Part shown: positions 1-6,497 of the stretch, piece after piece | Numbering within the stretch: position 1 is the first letter of the stretch | Layout of the letters: every line of letters begins with the position of its first letter | DNA from: an uncultured Dorea sp. | GTDB taxonomy: Bacteria; Bacillota; Clostridia; Lachnospirales; Lachnospiraceae | Length of the DNA: 40,994 nt | Direction of reading: 5' to 3' | Assembly (NCBI GenBank): GCA_910586965.1 | Contig: CAJUMF010000031.1 | Coordinates: 1-40,994, forward strand | Program-made: the position numbers and the translations under genes | The notes under the pieces: generated by a model | The model's input: the letters and a program-made list of their open reading frames with translations, nothing else | The model's database searches: none | What the model was told of the DNA's origin: nothing

Positions 1-55
1 CGAACCCCCGCCAAAGGTTTTGGAGACCCCTATCATACCACTTGACCAATCCCCT
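1..55 (-). tRNA. tRNA-Trp (anticodon CCA), 3' part cut by the window edge
   Basis: Read on the minus strand, the sequence folds as the 5' three quarters of a tRNA. The acceptor strand AGGGGAT starts at 55, the D stem is GTCA/TGAT, and the anticodon stem GGGGT/ACCTT closes the loop CTCCAAA. That loop places U33 before anticodon CCA, which reads UGG (Trp). The GGGGG-TTCG start of the T arm runs into position 1, so the 3' acceptor strand and CCA end lie outside the window. Identity rests on the anticodon and on resemblance to clostridial tRNA-Trp; the T arm cannot be checked fully. Confidence 0.9.
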
Positions 56-78
56 GTATGTACTTATCGCACCTGTTA

Positions 79-108
79 TTTATATCATATTTTCACAGAG
101 AATGTCAA
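79..108 (-). promoter_or_regulatory. Promoter for the tRNA-Trp gene
   Basis: On the minus strand a perfect -35 TTGACA (103-108) lies 18 nt from a -10 TATAAA (79-84), about 24 nt upstream of the tRNA 5' end at 55. This is the arrangement expected for a stable-RNA promoter. The region 109-151 towards the ECF gene shows no clear hairpin terminator. Confidence 0.7.
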
Positions 109-151
109 GTGGTATATGTGTTAAATATTCAATTTTTTATATAATTATTTT

Positions 152-808
152 CTATCTTGCAGGCTGTGTACTTACTGCGCCGACATTCATTCTTTTAAAG
201 ACTTGAATCAATACCTTTCCAACTGCAAGGACAAGGACAGCGGCGGCAATTGCTTCAGGTATGCCGGAAGCAGTGACAGTTCCCATAATAAGCCCCCATA
301 CAGCAGTGACGGCGACTTCTCTTGCCTCGGCATACTGCTGTGCAAACAGAAAATAGATGCTGCCCATAACGGTGACTGTATTGACCATTGAGCCTATAAA
401 GCCGACAAGCGGCAGGGCGATGACTTGATTGATCTTTAGTTTATCCAGTGCAATCCATAGCCATCCTGCGGCAATGCCGATCAGGATCCGGCAGCCAACA
501 GATATCCATACAGCTTTTACGGCTCCGGGAATTCCGGAGGTACTCATAAATGGTGAGAATGCAAAGGATAAAAGAGTCGGTGCCATCGTATTGCTGATCA
601 GTGAGCAGATTCCGAATACTGCGCCGAGAATCGCTCCGGCTGATGGTCCGAGCAGGATTGCTCCGATGATGACAGGGATGTGTACAGTTGTCGCCTTAAT
701 AATCGGGAGCTGGATCATACCGAGCGGCGTGTTTGCCAGCACGATGACGATAGCCGCCATAAGTGCAACACTGACTAACCAACGAGTGTCATGTTTTTGT
801 GTTTTCAT
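152..808 (-). CDS. ECF transporter S component (vitamin-type substrate-binding membrane subunit)
   Basis: This 218-residue, very hydrophobic protein has about six predicted membrane segments and a short basic N-terminus. It is the size of the substrate-specific S subunits of energy-coupling-factor importers, which bind a vitamin in the membrane and dock on a shared EcfA-A'-T module. The stretch around residues 38-70 (TTVHIPVIIGAILLGPSAGA) is typical of the S subunits related to the pantothenate, pyridoxine and cobalamin types. I cannot tell the substrate. No ECF ATPase or T subunit is nearby, so it presumably uses a module encoded elsewhere (group II). The start is set by AGGAGG at about 819-824. 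It is transcribed alone, away from the divergent kinase-permease operon. Confidence 0.85.
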   Translation of the reverse strand: MKTQKHDTRWLVSVALMAAIVIVLANTPLGMIQLPIIKATTVHIPVIIGAILLGPSAGAILGAVFGICSLISNTMAPTLLSFAFSPFMSTSGIPGAVKAVWISVGCRILIGIAAGWLWIALDKLKINQVIALPLVGFIGSMVNTVTVMGSIYFLFAQQYAEAREVAVTAVWGLIMGTVTASGIPEAIAAAVLVLAVGKVLIQVFKRMNVGAVSTQPAR

Positions 809-832
809 TGTTCAATTCCTCCTTGTTATCAT

Positions 833-848
833 TCCCGCTTAAGCGGGA
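833..848. promoter_or_regulatory. Perfect 16-bp palindrome, candidate operator of the ECF gene
   Basis: TCCCGCTTAAGCGGGA is a perfect dyad between the predicted start of transcription (about 862) and the ribosome binding site of the ECF S component. Binding here would block elongation or initiation; as RNA it would form a short stem just before the Shine-Dalgarno. The sequence shows the dyad directly; the operator role is inference and the regulator is unknown. Confidence 0.5.
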
Positions 849-868
849 TACAATACAATTACGGAAGT

Positions 869-897
869 ATTATAGCACTCGGGAATAAGAACAACAA
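869..897 (-). promoter_or_regulatory. Sigma-A-like promoter of the ECF S component gene
   Basis: On the minus strand, -35 TTGTTG (892-897) and a consensus -10 TATAAT (869-874) are separated by 17 nt. The predicted transcript begins near 862 and has a leader of about 55 nt containing the palindrome at 833-848. Confidence 0.7.
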
Positions 898-926
898 GCA
901 TAAAATAAATTGACCGAAGAAATCAA

Positions 927-955
927 TTGTATTCTTCCCGGCAATTCGCTATACT
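927..955 (+). promoter_or_regulatory. Promoter of the kinase-like/NCS2/rarA operon
   Basis: -35 TTGTAT (927-932) and -10 TATACT (950-955) have a 17-nt spacer. The predicted start near 962 makes a possible GTG start at 964 unlikely and supports the ATG at 985 for the first gene. Confidence 0.6.
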
Positions 956-984
956 TACTGTAAGTGTTTTTGATTGGAGGACAA

Positions 985-1524
985 ATGAGAGGGATGGATA
1001 AAGGAGAAAAAGTTGTAATTATCATCAACGGACATGGCGGAGCCGGGAAAGACTCGCTGTGCGATTTTGCCGGCAGGGTATACCGGACAGTGAATGTATC
1101 ATCCGCTGAACCTATCAAGGAGATTGCCCGCAGATATGGCGGCTGGCAGGGAGAAAAGGATGAGAGATCACGGAAATTCCTTGCGGATCTGAAGCGCCTT
1201 TTTGCGGCTTATAACGACTTGCCCCTTAAGTATCTTATGGAGGAATATAAAAGATTTTCGGAAAGTGAAGCGGAGATTCTGTTTGTACATATCCGGGAGG
1301 GAGAAGAGATCGATAAGTTTAAGGCGCGGGTAGAGCTGCCCTGCGTGACGCTCCTGGTGCAGAGAAGCGGTGTCAGGCAGCAGTGGGGGAATGCTTCAGA
1401 TGATAATGTAGAGAACTATGATTATGATTACTGTTATAACAATGACAAGGAGCTTTCGGAGGCAGAGCCGGATTTTAGGCAGTTTTTGGCAGGAATCATA
1501 AGTGATAAAAGCGCTAGAAAATAA
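985..1524 (+). CDS. P-loop NTPase resembling (deoxy)nucleotide kinases
   Basis: The 179-residue protein begins with a strand and a clear Walker A motif, NGHGGAGKDS (about residues 15-24), as in the nucleoside/nucleotide kinase superfamily (dNMP kinase, dephospho-CoA kinase and relatives). A helical lid-like middle follows, then a strand with LLVQR near residue 125 and a tail with alternating Tyr/Asp/Asn. The exact substrate is not recognisable. ATG 985 was chosen because GGAGG (976-980) precedes it and the promoter would start transcription at about 962; GTG 964 in the same frame is less likely, while ATG 994 is also possible. It is 17 nt from the nucleobase permease gene, so a role in nucleotide salvage or sensing is plausible but unproven. 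Confidence 0.7.
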   Translation: MRGMDKGEKVVIIINGHGGAGKDSLCDFAGRVYRTVNVSSAEPIKEIARRYGGWQGEKDERSRKFLADLKRLFAAYNDLPLKYLMEEYKRFSESEAEILFVHIREGEEIDKFKARVELPCVTLLVQRSGVRQQWGNASDDNVENYDYDYCYNNDKELSEAEPDFRQFLAGIISDKSARK

Positions 1525-1541
1525 AGGGAGAGTACAAAAGA

Positions 1542-2882
1542 ATGGAAAAGAATCAAAACTGTAGTATCGGAAACATCTATAAGCTTGATGGGAGAGTGCC
1601 GCTGGGGAAGGCAGTTCCTTTCGGCTTGCAGCACATTCTGGCAATGTTCGTGTCTAATCTGGCGCCGATTACGATTATTGCCGAAGCGTCACAGCCGGCT
1701 TTGAGTCAGGCGCAGATTGCGGTCCTTCTGCAGAACGCGATGTTCGTGGCGGGGATTGCTACGTTGATCCAGCTATATCCGGTCTGGCGTATCGGTTCGA
1801 GGCTTCCGGTGGTTATGGGGGTAAGTTTTACCTTTGTGGCGGTGCTAAGTGCTGTCTCAGGAAGCTATGGTTATCCGGCAGTGATCGGAGCTGTGTTTGT
1901 CGGTGGTCTGGTAGAAGGGACGCTGGGACTTTTGGTGAAGAATTGGAGCAGGTTGATTCCGCCCATCGTGTCGGCTTCCGTGGTGACGGCTATCGGGTAT
2001 TCTCTTTTTACAGTGGGTACGCGTTCTTTCGGAGGGGGCTATGCGGATGACTTTGGCTCGGCGGCCAATCTGGCTGTTGGTACAGCGACCCTTGTGGTCT
2101 GCCTTCTTTGGAATATCCTGGCCAAGGGATATTTAAAGCAGCTTTCCGTGCTGGTTGGGCTTGTCTTTGGGTATGTACTGTCCATGTTCCTTGGAAAGGT
2201 GGATTTAAGCCTGATCATGTCCGGCGGTGTTATTGCACTGCCAAGGATATTGCCTTTTGTACCGGAGTTCCATGCGGGGGCAGTGATATCTACTTGTATT
2301 ATTTTCCTCGTATCTGCTGCGGAGACCATCGGTGATACATCAGCGCTGGTGTCAGGTGGGCTGAACCGGGAGATTGAGAGCAGAGAGATCTCAGGCTCGC
2401 TTGTCTGTGACGGATATGCGTCGTCCTTGTCGGGATTGTTCGGGTGCCCGCCGGTCACGTCGTTTTCCCAGAATGTAGGGTTGATCGCTATGACGAAGGT
2501 GGTGAACCGCTTTACGATTATGACTGGGGCAGTATGTATGATGCTGGCGGGGTTATTGCCGCCCATCGGCAATTTCTTTGCCTCACTGCCGGAGTCGGTG
2601 TTGGGAGGGTGTACGATCATGATGTTTGGGACGATTCTGACATCGGGAATCCAGATGATCGCAAGATGCGGCTTTTCCCAGAGAAATATTACGATTGCGT
2701 CACTGTCCCTTGCTATCGGGATTGGATTTACCAGTGCCAGTGAGAGTGGGATTTGGAATATTTTCCCGGACCTCATCCGTACTGTATTTGCGGAAAATGT
2801 AGTGGCGGTGGTTTTCGTGATCGCTATAGTACTGAATCTGTTGTTGCCGGCGGATATGGATATAAAGAAAGTGGAGGATTGA
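1542..2882 (+). CDS. NCS2-family nucleobase permease (uracil/xanthine type)
   Basis: The 446-residue integral membrane protein has the family's N-terminal QHILAMFVSNLAP block, which contains the conserved Gln-His of TM1. It also has the NAT/NCS2 signature QNVGLIAMTK at about residues 310-319 ([QEH]-N-x-G-x4-T-[RKG]). Family members import uracil, xanthine, uric acid or related purines with protons or sodium across the cytoplasmic membrane. Length and about 12-14 hydrophobic segments are normal. A GGGAG ribosome binding site lies 9-13 nt before the ATG. Position between a nucleotide-kinase-like gene and rarA suggests one transcript. No purine riboswitch is present in front of it. Sequence reading alone does not separate uracil from purine specificity. 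Confidence 0.9.
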   Translation: MEKNQNCSIGNIYKLDGRVPLGKAVPFGLQHILAMFVSNLAPITIIAEASQPALSQAQIAVLLQNAMFVAGIATLIQLYPVWRIGSRLPVVMGVSFTFVAVLSAVSGSYGYPAVIGAVFVGGLVEGTLGLLVKNWSRLIPPIVSASVVTAIGYSLFTVGTRSFGGGYADDFGSAANLAVGTATLVVCLLWNILAKGYLKQLSVLVGLVFGYVLSMFLGKVDLSLIMSGGVIALPRILPFVPEFHAGAVISTCIIFLVSAAETIGDTSALVSGGLNREIESREISGSLVCDGYASSLSGLFGCPPVTSFSQNVGLIAMTKVVNRFTIMTGAVCMMLAGLLPPIGNFFASLPESVLGGCTIMMFGTILTSGIQMIARCGFSQRNITIASLSLAIGIGFTSASESGIWNIFPDLIRTVFAENVVAVVFVIAIVLNLLLPADMDIKKVED

Positions 2883-2926
2883 TCATCAGGCCGGGGAGAT
2901 GCAATTACATAAGTAAGGAGTGGATT

Positions 2927-4246
2927 ATGGAGCAGTTGAGTTTATTTGACGACAGGAAGAGGACGGCACCCCTTGCCAGCAGGCTGAGACCGGATACTTT
3001 GGAGGAGTATGTGGGGCAGAAGCACCTGATGGGTCAGGGCAAGATCTTGCGGCGCTTGATTGAGGAGGACCAGATCTCGTCAATGATCTTCTGGGGGCCG
3101 CCGGGAGTGGGAAAGACTACGCTGGCCAGAATCATTGCAGAGAAGACACGGGCAGAGTTCGTTGAATTCAGTGCTGTGAACAGCGGCATTAAGGAGATCA
3201 AGGAAGTGATGGCCCGGGCCGAGCAGAACCGGAAGATGGGGATTCGCACTTTGCTGTTTGCTGACGAGATCCACCGCTTTAACAAAGCTCAGCAGGATGC
3301 ATTTCTTCCGTTTGTGGAAGCGGGGAGTATTATCCTGGTAGGAGCTACCACGGAGAATCCGTCTTTTGAGATTAATTCTGCGCTTTTGTCCCGATGCAAG
3401 GTATTTATCTTAAAAGCGCTTGGTGAGACGGATTTAAAAGAATTGCTTGTTCATGCCCTGAAAAGTCCCAAGGGATTTGGCGACATGAAGATTGAGATCA
3501 AAGAGTATCATTTGGAAGCGATTGCGCGCTTTGCCAATGGGGACGCAAGGACAGCGCTAAATACGCTGGAGATGGCGGTGCTTAACGGAAGGATGAATGA
3601 GGAGGCGGTTCTGTGTGTGGACGGGGATATTCTTGCCCAGTGTATGAACCGCCGTACGCTGCTCTATGACAAGAATGGAGAGGAGCATTATAATCTGATC
3701 TCAGCGCTTCACAAGTCCATGCGGAACAGCGACCCGGATGCGGCAGTATATTGGATGTGCCGGATGCTGGATGGCGGGGAGGATCCTTTGTATATCGCCA
3801 GACGGCTGGTGCGTTTTGCCAGTGAGGATGTGGGAATGGCGGATTCTCACGGGCTGCAGGTGGCAGTGGCGGCATATCAGGCTTGCCATTTCCTGGGAAT
3901 GCCGGAGTGTGACGTGCATCTGACCCATGCGGTAGTCTATCTGTCTATGGCACCGAAGTCCAATGCTCTTTATATGGCCTGTGAGGAGTGCAAGGCGGAT
4001 ATCAAAGAGCTTCCGGCAGAGCCGGTGCCGCTTCAGATATGCAATGCGCCGACAGATCTGATGAAAGAGATGGATTACGGAAAGGGTTATATCTATGCTC
4101 ATGATACGAAAGAGAAGCTGACACGGATGAAATGCCTTCCGGATGCACTTGCGGGAAGACGCTATTATCGGCCGGGAGAGCAGGGGCAGGAGAAGCAAGT
4201 GAAAGAACGTCTTGAGAAAATATTGGAGTGGCGGAATGGAATATAA
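2927..4246 (+). CDS. rarA: Replication-associated recombination protein A (RarA/MgsA-type AAA+ ATPase)
   Basis: This 439-residue clamp-loader-like AAA+ ATPase acts at stalled replication forks and binds SSB in known members. Walker A GPPGVGKT is at residues 57-64, Walker B FADEIHRF around 111-118, and sensor 1 ATTENPSFE follows. The C-terminal half is the RarA-specific helical tetramerisation region, with MARRLVRFASED-like and AYQACHFLGMPE motifs. The first residues, MEQLSLFDD, contain QLSLF, which matches the bacterial beta-clamp-binding pentapeptide. The start is ATG 2927, preceded by AAGGAG at 2915-2920; the frame is open upstream to 2753 inside the permease gene, but that part is out-of-frame shadow. 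A terminator hairpin overlaps its stop. Confidence 0.95.
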   Translation: MEQLSLFDDRKRTAPLASRLRPDTLEEYVGQKHLMGQGKILRRLIEEDQISSMIFWGPPGVGKTTLARIIAEKTRAEFVEFSAVNSGIKEIKEVMARAEQNRKMGIRTLLFADEIHRFNKAQQDAFLPFVEAGSIILVGATTENPSFEINSALLSRCKVFILKALGETDLKELLVHALKSPKGFGDMKIEIKEYHLEAIARFANGDARTALNTLEMAVLNGRMNEEAVLCVDGDILAQCMNRRTLLYDKNGEEHYNLISALHKSMRNSDPDAAVYWMCRMLDGGEDPLYIARRLVRFASEDVGMADSHGLQVAVAAYQACHFLGMPECDVHLTHAVVYLSMAPKSNALYMACEECKADIKELPAEPVPLQICNAPTDLMKEMDYGKGYIYAHDTKEKLTRMKCLPDALAGRRYYRPGEQGQEKQVKERLEKILEWRNGI

Positions 4247-4290
4247 AGAGAAACAGGGGAGCCGGAAAGAAAACTTCCCTGTTTCTTTAT
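4243..4290. terminator. Intrinsic terminator between rarA and the TIM paralogue, probably bidirectional
   Basis: GAAACAGGG (4250-4258) pairs with CCCTGTTTC (4277-4285), extended by AAA/TTT across a 2-nt bulge. It sits between two convergent genes, so it can serve both. The left arm overlaps the rarA stop codon. Confidence 0.7.
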
Positions 4291-4332
4291 ATGGGTATAT
4301 ATTACTTTTGCCTGTCTCAGGAGAACTGTGTG

Positions 4333-5124
4333 CTAAAATTTCCCGCTTTCTTTACAGGCAGTGACAGCATCTTTTATAAGCTTCGTGAACGTGTCTACCT
4401 GAAATGCCGTTCTTGTAGTGAATAATCCGTCTATATCCGGCTGTATGATAAGTGCATCGGAATTATCAGGATTGACGCTTCCGCCATACAGTGCAGGGAT
4501 ATCTCTTCCTTCTTTTCCAAACATCTCCTCCAGGCAGTCTTTGATGACTTTGTGCATGGCTTCTGCGTAATCTACCGGGGCGGGTGTGCCGTTAACACCG
4601 ATGGACCATACTGGTTCATAGGCGATCCATACGCGGTCAATCTGTTCTCTGGTTACATTGTGAAGCCCGATCTTAAGCTGGGTGCGCAGCACTTCCGCAC
4701 TGATGCCGAATTCTTTCTCCTGTGCTGTCTCACCTACGCATAGCAGGGTGGTAAAGCCAAAGTCCAGTGCTTTTTTAACTTTTTTATTCTCTGTATAGTC
4801 AGATTCACCGAAACCATGTCTTCTCTCGGAATGCCCCACCATCACCAGGTCAAGTCCAAGCTCCTTTAGCATCAACGGCGAGATCTCGCCGGTAAACTGT
4901 CCTTCGTCTTCCCAACACATATTTTGGGCGCCCAGCATAAAGGAATTTCTTACGCTGCATCGGCTTGCGCTTTCCAGAGAAGTGTAGGACGGGATGAAAA
5001 AGAATTGTATCTCTTCGCGGTTGATGTCCGCGGTTGCGGCAGTGATGGCCTGCAGATATTCTTCCGTGGCCCGGATGTTTTTGTACATCTTAAAGTTGCT
5101 TCCAAAGTATAGTTTTTTCTTCAT
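4333..5124 (-). CDS. Triosephosphate-isomerase family enzyme (paralogue in acid-sugar cluster)
   Basis: At 263 residues this is a full-length TIM barrel with the catalytic set N10/K12 (SNFKMYK), H98 (GHSERR) and E170 (AYEPVW), and the phosphate loop YGGSVNPDN. Loop 6 after the catalytic Glu reads WSIGVNGTP instead of the usual WAIGTGKTA, and the N-terminus and tail are divergent. This suggests a paralogue rather than the glycolytic enzyme. It faces pdxA2, whose expected product is dihydroxyacetone phosphate, so it could convert DHAP to glyceraldehyde 3-phosphate. TIM paralogues that isomerise erythrulose phosphates are the alternative. AAGGAGG precedes the ATG by 5 nt. Isomerase chemistry is secure; the substrate is inference. 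Confidence 0.85.
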   Translation of the reverse strand: MKKKLYFGSNFKMYKNIRATEEYLQAITAATADINREEIQFFFIPSYTSLESASRCSVRNSFMLGAQNMCWEDEGQFTGEISPLMLKELGLDLVMVGHSERRHGFGESDYTENKKVKKALDFGFTTLLCVGETAQEKEFGISAEVLRTQLKIGLHNVTREQIDRVWIAYEPVWSIGVNGTPAPVDYAEAMHKVIKDCLEEMFGKEGRDIPALYGGSVNPDNSDALIIQPDIDGLFTTRTAFQVDTFTKLIKDAVTACKESGKF

Positions 5125-5159
5125 GATTTCCTCCTTGAATTTTCATTGTCTGATATAGT

Positions 5160-5192
5160 AACAGTTCCGGTAAACTGCCGGTTTGAACTGTT
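5160..5192 (-). promoter_or_regulatory. Inverted repeat at the 5' end of the TIM transcript
   Basis: AACAGTTC (5160-5167) and GAACTGTT (5185-5192) form 8-bp arms with an inner CCGG...CCGG pair. It lies at the predicted transcription start (about 5189) and before the ribosome binding site. It could be an operator dyad or a 5' hairpin that stabilises or controls the mRNA; no T run follows, so it is not a terminator. Confidence 0.5.
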
Positions 5193-5195
5193 ATC

Positions 5196-5224
5196 AGTAT
5201 ACTCTATATTTTCCGAAAGCGCAA
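5196..5224 (-). promoter_or_regulatory. Promoter of the TIM paralogue gene
   Basis: On the minus strand, -35 TTGCGC (5219-5224) and -10 TATACT (5196-5201) are 17 nt apart. One CGAAA element (5214-5218) lies inside the spacer, consistent with repression by the factor that recognises the other CGAAA repeats here. Confidence 0.6.
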
Positions 5225-5411
5225 TACATATCTGACAAATAATTAACAAAACGAAAAAAACGAAAGAAAACGAAAGAAATAAATGAAAATTTAGTATATA
5301 TCGCACAAAAACAAATATTAAAAGCTGTGTGAATGTACTGAAAATGAAAATTGGTATTGAAAAACGAAAAAAACGGTAGTAGAATATAAACATAAAGAAA
5401 ATAAAACGAAA
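5214..5411. promoter_or_regulatory. CGAAA repeat clusters, candidate operators of a DeoR-family repressor
   Basis: CGAAA occurs at 5214, 5252, 5261, 5271, 5365 and 5407, with a degenerate copy at 5374. The spacings of 9-10 nt in the first cluster are close to one helical turn. In the other orientation these read TTTCG repeats, the kind of direct repeat bound by DeoR-type repressors such as AgaR and FruR. The elements overlap the spacers of both divergent promoters. The only other content of this 320-nt gap is A/T-rich DNA, the two promoters and the inverted repeat at 5160-5192. The cognate factor is probably the DeoR protein at 9521-10297. Confidence 0.5.
5357..5385 (+). promoter_or_regulatory. 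Promoter of the pdxA2-kinase-permease operon
   Basis: -35 TTGAAA (5357-5362) and -10 TAGAAT (5380-5385) have a 17-nt spacer that contains one CGAAA and a second degenerate copy. The leader to the pdxA2 ATG at 5445 is about 50 nt and includes a further CGAAA at 5407. Confidence 0.65.
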
Positions 5412-5444
5412 ACAAAAACGATATAAAAAGAAAGGACAAGGAAA

Positions 5445-6461
5445 ATGAACAACAAATTCAAACCAGTAACAGCTATCACCATGGGAGACCCGGCAGGAAT
5501 CGGACCGGAGATTGTAGTAGGAACCATGCTGGCAGAAGAGATTCATGAGTGCTGCAGACCGTTTGTCATCGGGAGCAAGGCGATCATGGAGAAGGCAGCA
5601 AAGGTACTTGGGAAGGAATTGAAGTACAATCTGATCACGGAACCGTCGGAGGCAAGATATGAATTCGGAACAGTAGATATCCTCGAGACCGGCGATTATG
5701 ATACGGACTCTATTGAGTGGGGCAAGGAGCAGGCGCTTGCAGGACAGATGTCTATCGACTGGATCATGAAGTCAATTGAACTTGGCATGGCAAAGAAGAT
5801 TGATGCTGTGTCCACATCTCCCATCCACAAAGGAGCGATCAAGTTAGTCGGCATCAAGGAGCCGGGACACACGGAGATATACCAGCATCAAACGGATTCT
5901 CCCTACGCGCTGACGATGTTCTCCTGCCATAAACTGAGAGTATTCTTCGTCAGCCGTCACATGTCCCTCGTGGATGCGTGCCGGTATGCATCAAAAGAAG
6001 TAGTTCTTGAGAATGTCATCAACATCGACAAGGAGCTTAGAAAGATCGGTATCGATAATCCGTTGATCGCAGTGGCAGGATTAAATCCCCACAATGGCGA
6101 TAACGGCTTGTTCGGAACAGAAGAACTTACCGATATCGGCCCGGCAGTAGAGGCGGCAAAAGAAAGAGGTATCAATGCAGTGGGCCCATGTCCGGCAGAC
6201 TCCGTATTCAATATCGGGAAATCAGGAAAATTTGATGCGATTCTTTCTCTCTACCATGACCAGGGACACATCGCCTGCAAGACACTTGATTTCGAAAAAT
6301 CCGTAACACTGACTTTCGGTCTTCCGTTTATCCGAAGTTCTGTGGATCATGGGACGGCATTTGATATTGCGGGAAAAGGAATCGCCGGCTGTGTCAGTCT
6401 TATTGAATCTACGAAGGTAGTTGCTGAGTATGCTGCAAAGCAGCATGAGAAAGAGATATAA
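5445..6461 (+). CDS. pdxA2: PdxA2: 4-phospho-D-threonate/4-phospho-D-erythronate dehydrogenase
   Basis: The 338-residue protein is a PdxA-family NAD-dependent dehydrogenase. It has GDPAGIGPE at residues 14-22, the metal-binding histidines H172 (SRHMSL), H216 (GLNPHNGD) and H271 (YHDQGH), GHTE at 141-144, and the C-terminal SSVDHGTAFDIAGKG. Biosynthetic PdxA acts on 4-phosphohydroxythreonine in vitamin B6 synthesis. The PdxA2 subgroup oxidises 4-phospho-D-threonate or -erythronate, which then decarboxylates to dihydroxyacetone phosphate. The adjacent DUF1537 kinase and KdgT-type permease, and the absence of other B6 genes, support the catabolic role. AAGGACAAGGA precedes the ATG. Which epimer is used cannot be read from sequence. 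Confidence 0.88.
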   Translation: MNNKFKPVTAITMGDPAGIGPEIVVGTMLAEEIHECCRPFVIGSKAIMEKAAKVLGKELKYNLITEPSEARYEFGTVDILETGDYDTDSIEWGKEQALAGQMSIDWIMKSIELGMAKKIDAVSTSPIHKGAIKLVGIKEPGHTEIYQHQTDSPYALTMFSCHKLRVFFVSRHMSLVDACRYASKEVVLENVINIDKELRKIGIDNPLIAVAGLNPHNGDNGLFGTEELTDIGPAVEAAKERGINAVGPCPADSVFNIGKSGKFDAILSLYHDQGHIACKTLDFEKSVTLTFGLPFIRSSVDHGTAFDIAGKGIAGCVSLIESTKVVAEYAAKQHEKEI

Positions 6462-6497
6462 GAGAGTGTTATCACGCAGGAAAGAGAGGGAATAAAG

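Noticed and set aside
203..842. Plus-strand open frames across the ECF S component region
   Set aside because: They are antisense to a well-supported membrane protein gene and show no coding signals of their own.
1542..1560. Purine riboswitch in front of the nucleobase permease
   Set aside because: Only 17 nt separate the genes and no aptamer core is present there or before the first gene of the operon.
2039..2776. Minus-strand open frame of about 245 codons inside the NCS2 permease gene
   Set aside because: It mirrors the permease codons, has no start signal and no recognisable domain.
4228..4425. Small plus-strand open frame at the rarA-TIM boundary
   Set aside because: It runs through the terminator hairpin and into the antisense of the TIM gene.
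5241..5411. CRISPR-like or satellite repeat array in the A-rich intergenic region
   Set aside because: The repeated unit is only five bases with uneven spacing and there are no constant repeats or spacers; an operator cluster explains it better.
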